From Limisphaerales bacterium (GTDB taxonomy: Bacteria > Verrucomicrobiota > Verrucomicrobiae > Limisphaerales > UBA11358), in the NCBI GenBank assembly GCA_003152145.1, contig PLZL01000398.1, positions 1-7,306 on the forward strand: DNA of 7,306 nucleotides. Reading direction: 5' to 3'. The translations under genes and the position numbers were made by a program. Positions 5,926 through 7,306 of this stretch are shown here, in pieces. The notes under the pieces were generated by a model that saw only the letters and a list, made by a program, of their open reading frames with translations, had not been told where the DNA came from and did not search any database. Within the stretch, counting starts at the first letter, position 1, and each line of letters opens with the position of its first letter.

Positions 5926-7291
5926 ATTGCCCAACAACCCCGAAGCCCTCAAGGCTTATGCGGAGTATGAACGTCAGATCAACATCCGGCATCTAGATAT
6001 CGGCTGTTATTTGGTCATGACGCTGATGCCGGTCGGCGTAATTTTGGACTATTTCGTTTATCCGAACGAAATCGGCTTTTTCCTGAAACTTCGACTGGCC
6101 TGCATGCTTCTGGCCGGCGGAGTCTGGCTAATTTTGCGCATGCCATGGAAGTTGAAATTTTACCGCCCGTTGAGTTTGTCCATCGCTTTGCTGCCCTCTT
6201 TCTTCATCTGCTGGATGATTTATGCAACCGAGGGAGTGGACTCGCCCTACTATGCCGGACTGAACTTGATTCTTTTGAGTGTTACCCTGGTGGTGCGATG
6301 GTCGGTTGACCTCAGTATTATCGCGTCACTTTCGGTATTTGTGATGTATCTTGCCGCCTGCTTATTCCACGGACCGATGACAAACGACCAGCCGGGCACC
6401 CTCGTCAACAACCTGTATTTTTTATCGTTGACGACCATCATCGTCATTGTCAGCGGCTGGGTGCATCACACCCTACGTATTCGCGAATTCGTTTTGAGTT
6501 ACGAACTGGACAAGAGCCGCAAGGCGCTCGAAGTGAGCCTCCAACAACTCAAGGAAAACGAGATGCAACTGGTGCAATCCGAAAAGCTGGCGTCGCTGGG
6601 CCGCATGAGCGCGGGCATCATCCACGAGATCAACAACCCGCTGAACTTCGCCACGACCGGGCTTTTCACCCTGCGCAAAAAGGGCAGACATCTCGCGCCG
6701 GAGCAACAGGCGGGCTACACCGAGGTTCTCACCGATGTGGAGGATGGCCTCAAACGCGTGCAGGCCATTGTTTCCGATTTGCGGATGTTCACGCATCCCA
6801 ACACCGAGCAGCTTGACCCGGTGTCCGTGGCCGAGGCCGTCACGCCGGCGCTGCGGTTCTTGAGCAACGAGTGGCGCGACAGGGTGCAAATCGAACAGAA
6901 GTTCGCGGAACACCAGACCATTTTGGCCAATAAAAACAGGCTGATCCAGGTGATCGTGAACCTGCTGCAAAATTCACTCGACGCGCTGAAAATAAAATCC
7001 TTCGCTCCCGGCGAAAAACCAACCATCTGGATTGAAGGGCGCGTCGCGAACGGGCAAACTGTCCTGTCCGTCCGCGACAACGGCGTGGGCATTGACCCGA
7101 AACATCTGGACAAGATTTTTGACCCGTTCTTTACCACGAAAGACGTGGGCGAAGGCATGGGCTTGGGCTTGAGCATTTGTTACAGTATCATGCAGGAATA
7201 CGGCGGGAAAATTTCGGTGAAAACGGAACTGGGAAAATTTTGCGAATTTACGCTGGAATTCCCGGTCAAAACAAATCAGGCTGTGAACTGA
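5915..7291 (+). CDS. Membrane sensor histidine kinase, six transmembrane helices (PhcS-like by context)
   Basis: A 458-residue protein with six hydrophobic helices at about 31-48, 57-75, 85-104, 113-128, 131-151 and 164-186, with very short external loops. A coiled-coil linker (190-228) leads to the kinase core. Phosphoacceptor His237 sits in GIIHEINNPL; the N box is N349-x3-N353; G1 is DNGVGID (388-394), the F box DPFFTTK (403-409), and G2 GEGMGLGLS (412-420). All catalytic motifs are intact, so autophosphorylation is expected. There is no HAMP, PAS or receiver domain, so a separate response regulator is needed. The lack of a periplasmic domain suits sensing a hydrophobic ligand within the membrane, as expected for PhcS and fatty-acid methyl esters. 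The start is GTG 5915, overlapping the methyltransferase by 11 bp. TTG 5927 with GGTGAG seven bases before it is an alternative. Kinase identity is firm; the PhcS role rests on context. Confidence 0.9.
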   Translation: MRTKLPNNPEALKAYAEYERQINIRHLDIGCYLVMTLMPVGVILDYFVYPNEIGFFLKLRLACMLLAGGVWLILRMPWKLKFYRPLSLSIALLPSFFICWMIYATEGVDSPYYAGLNLILLSVTLVVRWSVDLSIIASLSVFVMYLAACLFHGPMTNDQPGTLVNNLYFLSLTTIIVIVSGWVHHTLRIREFVLSYELDKSRKALEVSLQQLKENEMQLVQSEKLASLGRMSAGIIHEINNPLNFATTGLFTLRKKGRHLAPEQQAGYTEVLTDVEDGLKRVQAIVSDLRMFTHPNTEQLDPVSVAEAVTPALRFLSNEWRDRVQIEQKFAEHQTILANKNRLIQVIVNLLQNSLDALKIKSFAPGEKPTIWIEGRVANGQTVLSVRDNGVGIDPKHLDKIFDPFFTTKDVGEGMGLGLSICYSIMQEYGGKISVKTELGKFCEFTLEFPVKTNQAVN

Positions 7292-7300
7292 AAATCGGAC

Positions 7301-7306
7301 ATGGAA
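7301..7306 (+). CDS. Possible start of the next gene (first two codons only)
   Basis: ATG-GAA begins nine bases after the kinase stop and runs off the window. Close spacing on the same strand suggests a third gene of the operon. By analogy with phcB-phcS-phcR it would encode a response regulator, but nothing in six bases can confirm this. Confidence 0.3.

Noticed and set aside
1..7306. CRISPR array, tRNA, rRNA, insertion sequence with transposase, or phage genes
   Set aside because: No regularly spaced direct repeats with spacers, no cloverleaf or rRNA-like stretches, and no transposase, integrase or phage motifs in any translated frame.

Overview
The window looks like a chromosomal segment of a Gram-negative bacterium, most likely Verrucomicrobiota (Pedosphaera/Limisphaerales type). 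The evidence is moderately GC-rich coding DNA, weak or absent Shine-Dalgarno sequences, an OprB-type outer-membrane porin, glycine-asparagine (GGN-AAY) hexanucleotide tracts, and a hairpin-rich intergenic element of the kind I associate with that phylum. The taxonomic call is inference. All recognised genes lie on the plus strand.

Layout. (1) Positions 1-245 hold the 3' end of a class I DAHP synthase gene (first step of the shikimate pathway). (2) A 128-bp gap with small inverted repeats follows. (3) Positions 374-2437 encode an unusual two-module protein: an N-terminal alpha/beta-hydrolase with an intact Ser-Asp-His triad, fused to a C-terminal DUF2156/phosphatidylglycerol-lysyltransferase-type double-GNAT module without the MprF membrane part. 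(4) Seventeen bases later, at 2455-3891, is an OprB-family carbohydrate-selective porin with a signal peptide and a C-terminal Phe. (5) Positions 3892-4386 are a gene-free 495-bp interval. It holds a Gly-Asn-type hexamer tract, an inverted-repeat-bounded structured element, alternating GGGACA/TGTCCC hairpins, a perfect 12-bp palindrome and a GTTTTAA direct repeat. (6) Positions 4387-5925 encode a PilZ-like domain plus SAM-dependent methyltransferase of the PhcB type (3-hydroxypalmitate methyl ester synthesis). (7) Overlapping it by 11 bp, at 5915-7291, is a six-helix membrane sensor histidine kinase. (8) A new ATG nine bases after its stop is probably the start of the next gene.

The most interesting part is the methyltransferase/kinase pair. 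A PhcB-like enzyme translationally coupled to a multi-helix membrane histidine kinase has the logic of the Ralstonia phcB-phcS fatty-acid-methyl-ester quorum-sensing cassette: one protein makes a lipid-derived signal and the other senses it. Here it carries an added PilZ-like module and sits behind a structured regulatory-looking interval. A PhcR-like response regulator is predicted just beyond the right edge. The second notable item is the hydrolase-DUF2156 fusion, which could place aminoacyl-lipid (or related) transfer and hydrolysis in one soluble protein.
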